A stretch of DNA of 61,963 nucleotides from Schwartzia sp. (in: firmicutes) (GTDB taxonomy: Bacteria; Bacillota; Negativicutes; Selenomonadales; Selenomonadaceae), in the NCBI GenBank assembly GCA_017480545.1, contig JAFVAI010000018.1, positions 1 to 61,963 of the forward strand, given 5' to 3'. Shown here piece after piece: positions 33,574 to 42,275 of the stretch (its first letter is position 1; each line of letters opens with the position of its first letter). The position numbers and the translations under genes were made by a program. A model generated the notes under the pieces. It did no database searches. It saw only the letters and a list, made by a program, of their open reading frames with translations, and had not been told where the DNA came from.

Positions 33574-34716
33574 ATGGGGAAAGCGAGCAGAAAGCTGAAA
33601 AAGCGACAGCAGCAGGAGGAAGTTGCCGGGCGCCAGGAGGAAATCAAGGAAACGGAACAAAAGCTCCTTAAGCAGTTGGAGGACGGGGCTTATACGGATG
33701 CGCTTGATTCGTTGGCGGAGCTGGCGGGAAAAAAGTCGGTCAGTCCACAGGCAATGTACGCGGGCGCTTACGCGTATTTCATGTTGGGCGATTACGACAG
33801 GGCGGCGACTTGGATTGACAATACGCTGCGGTTTGCCCCGAATCATGTGGCGGCGCGGATTTTACTCGCCAGATTGTGCATCCTTCAGGAAAAGACCGAT
33901 TCCGGGCTTGCGATTTTTGAGCTCTTGACGGATAAATTCCTGCCCGGCTTGAGCGAGGAGGAGCGGGACGAAATTGAGGCGTTGGCGGGCTTTTTCGGGC
34001 GAAACGAGCCGGAAAAAATCGCGCGGGAGTATCCGCATCTTGCGGCGTTCCTGCGGGTCGGCGAGGAAGAAGCGGCGGAGGAGAATGCCGGGGTGTCGGA
34101 CGACGGCGACGCTTTCGCGGTGCATCAAGACATGGCAACGGTCATGGGCTTGAAGCTTCCGTCATTTTCGGCCGCGGAAACGTCGGAAATCAAAGATGCT
34201 TCCGTCGTCGCAGCGGAGGAGAAGCCGCAGGCACAAAAGCAGGAAACGGGGAAAAGCGCACTGGAGGTCTTGCGGAATCTCAAGGCGAAAATCGACGCCC
34301 GTGTGCATGGCGAAGAGGCAACGTCCGCCTCAGGCACACCGAAGGCGGATGAAGCGCGCGGCGAGAATGAGGTGCAAGCAAGAGCGGGTGCGGTTGTTTC
34401 CAGCACGGCGGCTCCGTCCGGCGCTTCGGGCGAGGCACGGGAAAAACTGCGGGATGTTTGCGAGGGGCAATATTCTATCGTGGAAAAGGCACGGCTTTTG
34501 AACTCGTTTGCTGGCGGCTATTACGCGCAGGGCGATTTGGACGCGGCGGAGCTCTTTTTGACGGAAGCGCTGAAGATCGACGATACGGATGAAAACTTGA
34601 TTCGCAATCTGGCTGTCCTGCTCGCGGACAAGGGCGAAAAGGATAAAGCGTTCAAAGCGGCGGCCCGGTTGCGTCGGACGGACTTTCTGCTGCTTTACGA
34701 GCTTCGTGAGATGTAA
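33574..34716 (+). CDS. TPR-repeat protein of unknown function
   Basis: 380 residues. Charged coiled-coil start (SRKLKKRQQQEEVAGRQEE), then TPR-like helices (AMYAGAYAYFMLGDYDRAATW, HVAARILLARLCILQEKTDSG), a low-complexity acidic/Ala-rich middle, and another TPR pair near the end (GGYYAQGDLDAAELFLTEALKID). Cytoplasmic. Lies between glycosyltransferases, so it may scaffold them or the substrate. RBS CAGGAGG. Confidence 0.75.
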   Translation: MGKASRKLKKRQQQEEVAGRQEEIKETEQKLLKQLEDGAYTDALDSLAELAGKKSVSPQAMYAGAYAYFMLGDYDRAATWIDNTLRFAPNHVAARILLARLCILQEKTDSGLAIFELLTDKFLPGLSEEERDEIEALAGFFGRNEPEKIAREYPHLAAFLRVGEEEAAEENAGVSDDGDAFAVHQDMATVMGLKLPSFSAAETSEIKDASVVAAEEKPQAQKQETGKSALEVLRNLKAKIDARVHGEEATSASGTPKADEARGENEVQARAGAVVSSTAAPSGASGEAREKLRDVCEGQYSIVEKARLLNSFAGGYYAQGDLDAAELFLTEALKIDDTDENLIRNLAVLLADKGEKDKAFKAAARLRRTDFLLLYELREM

Positions 34717-34722
34717 CGGTTT

Positions 34723-35595
34723 ATGGATAAAAACGACAGTCTGGCATTGCTCACGTTTTTGGAGCCGGAAACGAGGGCGGCGTCGGTGCTTGTGATTGAA
34801 AGCGTACAATATTTGCCGGCGCTTCGAAAATTGTTTCCGGACGCTTCTCTGTATGCTGTCGCGGCGGACAAGGAGGCGGCGTACGCTGCGGAAACAGAAG
34901 GGCTCGGTGTTCATTGGGAGACGCTCGATTATCGGGAGACGGTCCTTCCTTTTCCGCGCAAGTTTTTCGATATCGTTCTGTCGGAGCGGATGTTGGAAAA
35001 CGTCGCGAATCCGCAGGATATCGCGTCCGGGATCGGGACCTTTCTCAAGGACACGGGCTTTTTGCTGACGAGCTTTGAGAATATCCGCTATTGGCGCGTC
35101 CTGCGGGAACTGATGGACGGCCATTATTACGCGATTGTGCGCCGCCGCTACGCGAAGCCGGAATTCGAGCGGTTGCTGTATGCGTCGTTTTACAAGGACA
35201 TCTTTTTTGCACCGGTGCGAAAGCCATGCGTCGACAGCGATACGGACAGGCTGATGGCGGCCGGGTTCGAAAATCGGCTGGGCGATCTCGATACCGAAGC
35301 ATGGATGGTGCAGGCAACGCGATCCTCACGAGATGTTGCCGCACTGAAAGCGGAACATACGCCGGAGCTAAGAAAGAAGCTCGCGACGCTTTTGCGCCGC
35401 ATCGAGTATGAGATCGACACGGCGGAAAGTGTGGCCGCGCTTTGGGCGCTTGTGGGCGAAGCGGGATTTACGGCGGATTATTTGGCGCGGTTCGTGGCGG
35501 AGATGGTCGTGCATCGGGAGCGTTTTTTGGCAGTGCTCTCGGCGGCTTCTCCGGAAGAACGCCGCAGGGATATTGGAATTATCGCGGTTGGTTGA
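34723..35595 (+). CDS. Class I SAM-dependent methyltransferase-like protein
   Basis: 290 residues. Reads like a Rossmann-type methyltransferase: SVLVIESVQYLPALRKLFPDASLYAV in place of motif I, FDIVLSERMLENVANPQDIASGIGTFLKDTGFLL as motifs IV-V. The classical GxGxG is not present, so activity is uncertain. The C-terminal 90 residues are helical. It may methylate the sugar, or be a non-catalytic member of the cluster. Starts 6 bp after the TPR gene. Confidence 0.6.
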   Translation: MDKNDSLALLTFLEPETRAASVLVIESVQYLPALRKLFPDASLYAVAADKEAAYAAETEGLGVHWETLDYRETVLPFPRKFFDIVLSERMLENVANPQDIASGIGTFLKDTGFLLTSFENIRYWRVLRELMDGHYYAIVRRRYAKPEFERLLYASFYKDIFFAPVRKPCVDSDTDRLMAAGFENRLGDLDTEAWMVQATRSSRDVAALKAEHTPELRKKLATLLRRIEYEIDTAESVAALWALVGEAGFTADYLARFVAEMVVHRERFLAVLSAASPEERRRDIGIIAVG

Positions 35596-35607
35596 GGAGG
35601 GTTGAAT

Positions 35608-36843
35608 GTGCTTTATCCATATCCTGTGCAATATTTTTTTTGTACGGATTACGATACCGGTGATATGTCCAAATTCATGCAATCCAAGATACAAGCCAGC
35701 GTTCTGATCAGCACGGCAGTCGGTCCGGTACGGGGAGAAACCGGGATTGCCGGGCTTAAGCTCGATTTCAATTACGGCCTTCGGCTTCAAGTTCCCGAAG
35801 GAGATTGGCACGTTCGTATCAGCGACGCCGATTCGGGGAAAGTGTTTTTGGAGCAGGATGTATCGGAAAAGGTTTTGATTTCGGTTGAAACGTACTATGT
35901 GCGTTGGCTGGTTGATGTCGCAAAGGATGGCGTGTATGTCTTTTCACATACGTTAGATGTTGCAGGCCAAAAAGTTTATTTCGTTTATTTTCATAAAGCG
36001 ATAGGGGATGCATTGGCGCTGTTCCCGTACATTCGGGCATTCCAGCGGGAGCGAAACGCGGAGGTTTCCTATTATGTCATGGATAGTTTTCAGGAATTGT
36101 TTCACCGCTTCTATCCCGATATTCCTCTTCGCAGCCAAGCGGAGGAAGATACTTACGCGACTTATGTGTTGGCGGCTGGAGTGAAAGAGCAGGGGTATGC
36201 GCCGTTGGATGGGCGAACGATTCCGATGTGGCAAATGGGGCAGTTCTTGCTCGGCTTACACACGCCGGTGACGTTTCGCGATGTCGCCAAATGGCCACTT
36301 CCAAAGCGTGCCATAAAAGAGCCGTATGTTTGCGTCGGCATACAGGCGACCACGGTTTTGAAAGGATGGCTTTATCCAAACGGTTGGAATGAGGTGGTCG
36401 CATATTTGAGATCATTGGGGTATCGAGTCTTATGCATTGATAAGGACAGGGAATTGCATGAGATGGATTGTGTAAGCAAGATACCTGAGGGGGCGGAGGA
36501 TTTCACGGGTGAGCGGCCATTGGAAGAACGCGCGGATTTGCTTTTTCATGCGGCGTTTTTTATCGGCTTGGGCAGCGGGCTTTCATGGCTGGCGAATGCC
36601 GTGGGATGCCCTGTAGTCTTGATTTCCGGTTTTTCGCGCTGTTGGGCGGAGTTCCCGACGCCGTATCGCGTGTTCAATAAGTTGGTATGCAACGGGTGCT
36701 ATAACGATCTCAAGTCGGATTTCTTATGGAAGGGCTGCGCGTTTGACAGGAATTCCAAGAGATGGATGGAATGTTCAACAACCATCTCTCCTGTGATGGT
36801 AATCGAAGCGATTGACAGGCTTCGGAGGGACGAGCAAAGGTGA
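35608..36843 (+). CDS. TibC/Aah-like (strand-loop-strand) O-heptosyltransferase-family protein
   Basis: 411 residues. N-terminal beta-rich domain (about 1-125), then a GT-B fold: KVYFVYFHKAIGDALALFPYIRAFQRER, CVGIQATTVLKGWLYPNGWNEV, and GLGSGLSWLANAVGCPVVLISG. Four cysteines near the end, C361-x2-C364, C377 and C389, match the iron-binding cysteine set of the autotransporter heptosyltransferases. Those enzymes put heptose on autotransporter adhesins; here the location next to flagellar genes suggests a different target. GTG 35608 is chosen for AGGAGGG at 7 nt. Sugar donor not determinable. Confidence 0.75.
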   Translation: MLYPYPVQYFFCTDYDTGDMSKFMQSKIQASVLISTAVGPVRGETGIAGLKLDFNYGLRLQVPEGDWHVRISDADSGKVFLEQDVSEKVLISVETYYVRWLVDVAKDGVYVFSHTLDVAGQKVYFVYFHKAIGDALALFPYIRAFQRERNAEVSYYVMDSFQELFHRFYPDIPLRSQAEEDTYATYVLAAGVKEQGYAPLDGRTIPMWQMGQFLLGLHTPVTFRDVAKWPLPKRAIKEPYVCVGIQATTVLKGWLYPNGWNEVVAYLRSLGYRVLCIDKDRELHEMDCVSKIPEGAEDFTGERPLEERADLLFHAAFFIGLGSGLSWLANAVGCPVVLISGFSRCWAEFPTPYRVFNKLVCNGCYNDLKSDFLWKGCAFDRNSKRWMECSTTISPVMVIEAIDRLRRDEQR

Positions 36844-36850
36844 CAAGGAT

Positions 36851-37534
36851 ATGGCGGATGGTTCAAGGGTTGCGTTTGTTTCCTGCGTGGACGACGAGGA
36901 AAAATATGCGGAGTGCCTGCTTTATCTTCGCCATCTTTATTTGCCGGACGGCATGGAGGCAGAGTTTATCCCCGTGCGGGGGGCGGCATCGATGGCGGCT
37001 GGGTACAATACGGCGATGCGAAGCTCGGAAGCGCGGTACAAAGTGTATCTGCATCAGGATGTGTTGGTGGTAAACAAGGATTTTGTGCGGGATATTTTGC
37101 GCATTTTCGAAGACGTGTCGGCGGGGATGATCGGCATGGTTGGTTGTCGTTCCCTTCCGGCCAGCGGTATTTGGTGGGACGGCATGCGCTGCTATGGACG
37201 GGTGCTTCACGCCTGCGAGCCGGAGTCGGTGGTGGATTCCGAGATGAAGGAGCCGGAGGGGGCGTATATCGACGTAGAGGCGGCGGACGGGCTTCTTCTG
37301 GCGACGCAGTACGATATTCCTTGGCGTGAGGATCTTTTCGGCGGATGGCATTTTTACGATACGTCCCAGTGCATGGAGTTCAGACGGCGGGGCTATCAGG
37401 TCGTCGTGCCGAATCAGGAAGAGGATTTTTGGTGCATTCACGCGCCGGTGGAAAAGCCGCTGGCGCCGGATTACAAAATTTGGCAAAAAGTTTTTTTGAA
37501 AGAGTACGGCGCGGAGCTTTCGCCGGAGATTTGA
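36851..37534 (+). CDS. Glycosyltransferase-like protein (StrF-type)
   Basis: 227 residues. RVAFVSCVDDEEKYAECLLYLRHL, GYNTAMRSSEARYKVYLHQDVLVVNKDF, and FGGWHFYDTSQCMEFRRRGYQVVVP match the GT-A-like StrF-type domain (PF13712) often found in glycan clusters. HQD plays the part of the DxD motif. ATG at 36851, 7 bp past the previous gene. Confidence 0.75.
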   Translation: MADGSRVAFVSCVDDEEKYAECLLYLRHLYLPDGMEAEFIPVRGAASMAAGYNTAMRSSEARYKVYLHQDVLVVNKDFVRDILRIFEDVSAGMIGMVGCRSLPASGIWWDGMRCYGRVLHACEPESVVDSEMKEPEGAYIDVEAADGLLLATQYDIPWREDLFGGWHFYDTSQCMEFRRRGYQVVVPNQEEDFWCIHAPVEKPLAPDYKIWQKVFLKEYGAELSPEI

Positions 37535-37568
37535 TTTTGTAAAAAACGACGGCAGGGAGATTGACAAA

Positions 37569-38675
37569 ATGGAAAAAGTTAGTATTGTCATTCCGTGTTA
37601 TAATGACGGGGCATATATTCGCGAAACGGTTACTTCGGCTCGGAAGCAGACGTACCCGTCGGTTGAGATTATTATTGTAAACGATGGTTCGGAGGATATG
37701 GTGACACGTGAAGTCCTTCGTCAAATGGAGGGAGAGGGGCTTCGCGTTATTTGGAATGAACATCGAGGGGTGGCGCACGCGCGCAATACGGGCATGCGAT
37801 GCGCGACTGGCAAGTATATTTTGCCATTGGACGCTGATGACCTCATCGAGCCGGAATATCTTGCCGAGGCCGTTGCAGTTTTGGCAGCGAAGCCGGACGT
37901 GGGGATGGTGTATTGCGAAGCGGACTCGTTTGATGGTCGGACGGGGCCTTGGGTGTTGCCCGAATTTACGATAGGAATGATGCTTGCTCGCAACGTGATT
38001 TTCAATGCTGCCGTCTTTCGAAAACTCCATTGGGAATCGGTGGGCGGTTATGACGAAACGATGAAAACTGCTCTTGAAGACTGGGACTTCTGGTTGGCTT
38101 TTTTGGAGAAAGGGTTACACCCTTTTCGCTTGCCTAAATTATTGTTCCATTACCGGATTCGGTCAACGGAACACACATCTTACTCTCATCGTGACGTGCT
38201 CTTGCAAGATAAGCTGGAGGTGTATCAGACGATTGCGGTGAAACATCGCGAGCTTTATACGAATCATCTCGAAGAATACGTTTATGCCATGCGTTTGATT
38301 TTGGAAGAGTACGAAAGGCCAGACGCAAAAAAAACACAGTTGCAACTGGACGCGTCAGACCGTTGGATTCGACTCAGTCAGCAAATTGATTGGGAGCGTG
38401 TGGAGGCAACATTTGGAGACCAGTTTTTGTTCTTAAGGCAATGGTCGCAGGTACCTGCCCGATTTGCTTTCGGATATATACTCATTCAGGAGATCACAGG
38501 ATATTCGGCGGAAGAACTTGTACAAAGTGTACGGGAAAATCCATATATGCAATATTTATGTGCGGGTTCGTTTGGGGGTGGGGAGCTTCCAGTTTCGACA
38601 TATCTAAAAATTCGTGAACGGTTGACGCCGCAGGTTTTTCAGAAAATGCTCGCAGAATGTCTGCGGGAGGAATGA
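37569..38675 (+). CDS. Family 2 glycosyltransferase
   Basis: 368 residues. Classical GT2 domain in the first 220: VSIVIPCYNDGAYIRETV, IIVNDGSED, ARNTGMRCATGKYILPLDADD, and EDWDFWLAFLEKG with HYRI afterwards. The C-terminal part is helical without repeats. RBS CAGGGAG. Probably adds a sugar in the same pathway as its neighbours. Confidence 0.88.
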   Translation: MEKVSIVIPCYNDGAYIRETVTSARKQTYPSVEIIIVNDGSEDMVTREVLRQMEGEGLRVIWNEHRGVAHARNTGMRCATGKYILPLDADDLIEPEYLAEAVAVLAAKPDVGMVYCEADSFDGRTGPWVLPEFTIGMMLARNVIFNAAVFRKLHWESVGGYDETMKTALEDWDFWLAFLEKGLHPFRLPKLLFHYRIRSTEHTSYSHRDVLLQDKLEVYQTIAVKHRELYTNHLEEYVYAMRLILEEYERPDAKKTQLQLDASDRWIRLSQQIDWERVEATFGDQFLFLRQWSQVPARFAFGYILIQEITGYSAEELVQSVRENPYMQYLCAGSFGGGELPVSTYLKIRERLTPQVFQKMLAECLREE

Positions 38676-38676
38676 T

Positions 38677-39315
38677 GTGGACAAAAGAAGCAAAAAAACG
38701 CGGACGGTGTTTGCCTTTGATTTGGACGGGACCGTGACGCGGGAGGAAACGCTTCCGATTCTCGCGGGGGAGCTTGGGCTTTCCGAGGAAATGGCGAGGC
38801 TGACGCGGTTGACGATGGATGGGCGCTTTGCCTTTTCCGAGTCGTTTCGTCTGCGGTTCCATATTTTGAAAGAGATACCGCTTGCGACGATCCAGGGGAT
38901 TATGGACACGGTCGAGCTCGACCCCGTGATCGCGGATTTTATCCGTGCGCGGGCGGAGGATTGCGCGATTGTGACCGGGAATCTCGATCTTTGGGTTGAG
39001 CCGATTTTGAAAAAACTCGGCTGTCGAGCTTTCACGTCGAAGAGCGCATGGAACGAGCAGGAGGGGCTGGTCCTCGCGTCTGTTGTGGACAAAGGGGCAT
39101 CGGTGCGCGCGCTTCGGCGGGAAGCCGACCGGGTGATTGCCGTCGGAGAAGGGGCGAACGACATTCCCATGTTCGAGGCGGCGGATATCGCCGTGTCCTA
39201 CGGGGGCGTTCATCGCCCCGTAGAGGCCGCCATCGCGGCCTCCGATTATATGGCGCGGGACGCGGATTCACTTTGCGGGCTGCTCTTGATGCTGTCGAAC
39301 CAACAGGAAAGATAG
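38677..39315 (+). CDS. HAD-superfamily phosphatase (phosphoserine-phosphatase-like, IB type)
   Basis: 212 residues. Motif I AFDLDGTVTREE, a helical cap, motif II IVTGN, the conserved lysine region, and motif IV GEGANDIPMF. Starts with GTG at 38677, one base after the GT2 stop. Could dephosphorylate a sugar-phosphate or other precursor in the glycan pathway; a role in serine synthesis is less likely here. Confidence 0.8.
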   Translation: MDKRSKKTRTVFAFDLDGTVTREETLPILAGELGLSEEMARLTRLTMDGRFAFSESFRLRFHILKEIPLATIQGIMDTVELDPVIADFIRARAEDCAIVTGNLDLWVEPILKKLGCRAFTSKSAWNEQEGLVLASVVDKGASVRALRREADRVIAVGEGANDIPMFEAADIAVSYGGVHRPVEAAIAASDYMARDADSLCGLLLMLSNQQER

Positions 39316-39326
39316 GGGGAAAACGT

Positions 39327-39773
39327 ATGCAGGCATATCGGATTCATGGGAAAAACGGCGTACAATTCGAGGACACCGAGCCGCAGGAAACTTGCACCTA
39401 CGATGTGGTGGACCTCAAGCTGCCGGAGGGCGCGAGCATCATTTCTGTCGGCGGCGCGAGAGACACATTGCGGCGCGTAAAGCTGAAAGGCAACGCGTAT
39501 ACGCATCTGGAAACGCTGGACGACAAGCCGATTCTCCGCATCGAGGCGCAGAGGGAATATCTGATCTCGAGCACAAATGATTTTGTCGCGTTGGAGTTCA
39601 CGGTGGTCGAGGAAAACTTGCGTTGCGATTTTGATACGATTTGCACCTATGAGGCGCCGGACAATATTTATCACGTGAATTATGTCAACGGGCGGTACCA
39701 GTTGACCGACCTATACGGCAGCCAGATCATTTCAAAGCAAGACGCCATGAAGTACAAGGCCAAATGGGGCTGA
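39327..39773 (+). CDS. Conserved-looking protein of unknown function
   Basis: 148 residues from ATG 39327 (AGGGGGA site), beta-rich by eye, with no membrane segment. No motif recognised. It follows the HAD gene by 11 bp and closes the glycosylation run. Confidence 0.6.
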   Translation: MQAYRIHGKNGVQFEDTEPQETCTYDVVDLKLPEGASIISVGGARDTLRRVKLKGNAYTHLETLDDKPILRIEAQREYLISSTNDFVALEFTVVEENLRCDFDTICTYEAPDNIYHVNYVNGRYQLTDLYGSQIISKQDAMKYKAKWG

Positions 39774-39782
39774 TATTCGGTA

Positions 39783-39811
39783 TTGCACGGTTTCGTCGGA
39801 TTTGCTATAAT
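39783..39811 (+). promoter_or_regulatory. Promoter of tRNA-Arg
   Basis: TTGCAC (39783-39788), 17 bp spacer, TATAAT (39806-39811). Confidence 0.7.
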
Positions 39812-39826
39812 ACAATTCGTTGAAAT

Positions 39827-39903
<77 letters not shown>

Positions 39904-39918
39904 TCTTCTGCAACACTA

Positions 39919-39952
39919 GAGCCGTCTGGGGTTTCCGGGCGGCTCGTTTTTT
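39919..39952 (+). terminator. Terminator after tRNA-Arg
   Basis: GAGCCGTCTGG pairs with CCGGGCGGCTC, followed by a run of T. Confidence 0.8.
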
Positions 39953-40074
39953 GCGGATGATCGGGCATGGGGGATGCCCCAAATATGCAGAACGAATTTT
40001 TTTGGATGGACACGAACCGGAAAACATCGCTTGCAGGCCCAAGGGTTCTTCCGCGCTTTCTGTTCCTTGGCGGA

Positions 40075-40728
40075 TTACCGGAATCCAAAGAATTCCTTGA
40101 GGCCCGGTTTTTCGTTCAGTTCCTCCGCAGTGAAGCCATAATGCGCGGCGGCGGAGAGCGTGACGACGTTTTCGAGGAATTTTTCGTAAGGCAATGCAAA
40201 CCATTCGTCCGGGATTTCGGTATGGATGGTTCCGCCGTCGTTGTGTCCGCCGCCCCACCACCAGGCTTCGTCCAGTTCGGCTTCGTAGGTGCCGTCATCC
40301 ATTTTATTGAAGCAGTACCATGAAGCCCATTCCTGCATTCCTTCCGGCGTCTTTGGCCCCTCATAGTGCGGAGCGGAGTGGTTTTTTTCGGAGTACCCTG
40401 CTTCGCCTTTTTTCGCGTCGCGTTTGTAAATCAGGAATCGTTCTCCCGTTTCGTGCGGGATCCGTTTCACGGTCATATCTCCGCTTTTGTAGATGGGGGT
40501 TTTCTTGCCCCGGACACGGTTCTGCTCCGTCAGGATTTTTGCCATGCACGGGACGGGGCCTTTTTTCTCAGCGGAGTGTTTGAATGTCTTGGGGATGTCC
40601 TCGTTTTCCAGCCCCCTGAAGGCGAAGTCCGACGCGCAATAGGCGGCCGAGCCGTCGGTGTAGACGTAGTAGGACGCGATGCAATGATCCTTGTAATAAA
40701 CGCTGTAATAGTCTTTGATGGTTGCCAT
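40075..40728 (-). CDS. Conserved-looking protein of unknown function
   Basis: 217 residues from the ATG at 40728 (AAGGAGG). Rich in Tyr, Trp and Lys. A YYKDHCIASYYVYTDGSAAYC opening recalls RNase H-type or CBM-like strands, and a Trp-rich stretch AWWWGGGHNDG is distinctive, but no family is assigned. Single gene on the minus strand between tRNA-Arg and the transport genes. Confidence 0.55.
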   Translation of the reverse strand: MATIKDYYSVYYKDHCIASYYVYTDGSAAYCASDFAFRGLENEDIPKTFKHSAEKKGPVPCMAKILTEQNRVRGKKTPIYKSGDMTVKRIPHETGERFLIYKRDAKKGEAGYSEKNHSAPHYEGPKTPEGMQEWASWYCFNKMDDGTYEAELDEAWWWGGGHNDGGTIHTEIPDEWFALPYEKFLENVVTLSAAAHYGFTAEELNEKPGLKEFFGFR

Positions 40729-41060
40729 ATACATCCTCCTTGCGACGGGCTTCTATGCCATGCTTGCAGATGGGGGCGGCCTATGCGCGGCGGAACAAAT
40801 CGCTGCAACAGGCCGCACACCCCGATGGCTCTTTTGCCCTCTGCCATGATTATACCATACGCCGCGTCTTTCGGATGGTTCCAAACTTCCTCATAGATGC
40901 TCTCCGACAGAGATTTTTTTTGTTCATTCCTTTGCAAATCGGCATAAAAGTGGTAAAGTAAATTGAACTCGATTGCTTGGCGTGATTGCGTAAAATTCTT
41001 GGGGCGGGAAAAATGTTTTCTTGTTCCCGCAGTTCAGAAAGGAATTGGAGATCGGAAAAG
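40729..41060. other. Intergenic region before the adaptor genes
   Basis: A TATAAT box on the minus strand near 40848-40853 may serve the 40075-40728 gene. A protein-like minus frame (SESIYEEVWNHPKDAAYGII) runs through 40810-40937 but lacks a clear end and may be a relic. Confidence 0.35.
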
Positions 41061-42275
41061 ATGAAACGATATTTTATGGCAGGGTTGGGCATCGTGCTGG
41101 CGCTTTCTTTGGGCGCGATCTTCTATGGCGCGTGGCTCAACGAACGGGGCGAAGTCCAAATCACAAGGCGCATGGAGGAAAGGCGTCTGACGCTGCACGG
41201 CGCGAAAGCCGCCTCGCGTCGTCTCAGCCCGCGTCTCACGGTGAACTCGGTCAATCTGTTTTCCAACGACATGGCCGACGCGGTGGCGCTCGTGGACGGG
41301 AGGATCGTGGAGGTCCGCGCGCCAAAGGGCAGTTCCGTCCGGCGCGGAGATGTCATTTTCGTTCTTGAAAACGAGAACATCCCGCTCCAGCGGCAGGAGG
41401 CGGAGTCGGGCATCCTGAGGGCGCAGGCGGAGCTGAAACGGGCGGAGAACAATTATAGCCGCTACAAGATACTGAAAGACAACGACGCTGCTTCCGCCCA
41501 ACAGTACGATGAAGCGGAGGCCGCTTATTTCTCGGCGCAGTCCAGTCTCGGCGTGGCCGAGGCAAAGGCGGCCCAGCTTGGTGTGCAGGAATCGCGTCAG
41601 CAGGTCGTGGCTCCGATTGACGGCAGGGTGCTTGTGCTGTACCGTCCGCAGGGAGCGTATGTGCAGGCCGGTACGTCACTCGCCCTCGTCGGCGATTTCC
41701 ATTCCCTCTATTTCACCGCGCCCGTGGGGGACGAGGATGCCCGCTATCTGACCGTGGGACAGGAAGCGGAGCTGGTGTTCCAGAGCAAGGATTTCCAGAA
41801 AGTATACGGTACCGATTACGCGGCGGGCAATCTCGGCGACCGCCAGACCTTCACCGCAACTATCGCGCAGATCACGCCGCCCCTCACGGAAGCGGCCGCC
41901 ATGCGCAATATCCTTTGGCAGGTGGACAACCGTTCGGGGCTGTTGGAGCCGCAGACTTACGGCAGCGTCAGCTTCCAGTCGCGGCGGAGCCATGACGCGC
42001 TTGCCGTGCCGCTGTCTGCGGTGGCGGACGGCGCCAATGCGTCGGTCTTCGTCGCGAAGTACAACGGCACGATCGAGCGCCGCACCGTGCGGACGGGAAC
42101 GAACGACGGCGCTTATATTGAGGTGCTTTCCGGCCTTTCCGAGGGAGAGGTCGTCGTGACCAGCGGCATGGAAGGCCTTGCGGACGGCGTCCATGCGGAA
42201 ATCATAATGGATGAGACGGAAGCCATAATGGATGAGACGGAAGCGGGCAAATCGGAAGGGGGTGCGGCAAAATGA
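41061..42275 (+). CDS. Periplasmic adaptor (membrane-fusion) protein, RND/HlyD type
   Basis: 404 residues. N-terminal membrane anchor (YFMAGLGIVLALSLGAIFYGAWL), lipoyl-type half-motifs GRIVEVRAPKGSSVRRGDVIFVLE and VVAPIDGRVLVLYRPQGAYVQAG around a coiled-coil hairpin (QRQEAESGILRAQAELKRAENN), then a beta-barrel and a membrane-proximal C-terminal domain (EVLSGLSEGEVVVTSG). The end carries a 21 bp tandem duplication coding IMDETEA twice. No RND pump or outer-membrane channel gene is adjacent. Start at 41061 after GGAGATCGG. Confidence 0.85.
   Translation: MKRYFMAGLGIVLALSLGAIFYGAWLNERGEVQITRRMEERRLTLHGAKAASRRLSPRLTVNSVNLFSNDMADAVALVDGRIVEVRAPKGSSVRRGDVIFVLENENIPLQRQEAESGILRAQAELKRAENNYSRYKILKDNDAASAQQYDEAEAAYFSAQSSLGVAEAKAAQLGVQESRQQVVAPIDGRVLVLYRPQGAYVQAGTSLALVGDFHSLYFTAPVGDEDARYLTVGQEAELVFQSKDFQKVYGTDYAAGNLGDRQTFTATIAQITPPLTEAAAMRNILWQVDNRSGLLEPQTYGSVSFQSRRSHDALAVPLSAVADGANASVFVAKYNGTIERRTVRTGTNDGAYIEVLSGLSEGEVVVTSGMEGLADGVHAEIIMDETEAIMDETEAGKSEGGAAK
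42202..42243 (+). repeat. Tandem 21 bp duplication within the adaptor gene
   Basis: ATAATGGATGAGACGGAAGC occurs twice in a row, in frame, coding IMDETEA twice near the C terminus. Such a unit can expand or contract without frameshift. Confidence 0.8.

Noticed and set aside
39660..39680. Another CACGTG-containing sequence (ATCACGTGAATT) as a fourth parS
   Set aside because: It matches only the core and lies within a coding sequence.
40810..40937. Minus-strand frame with protein-like start (SESIYEEVWNHPKDAAYGII)
   Set aside because: No clear start, and the continuation overlaps and runs out of frame with the 40075-40728 gene; at most a relic.
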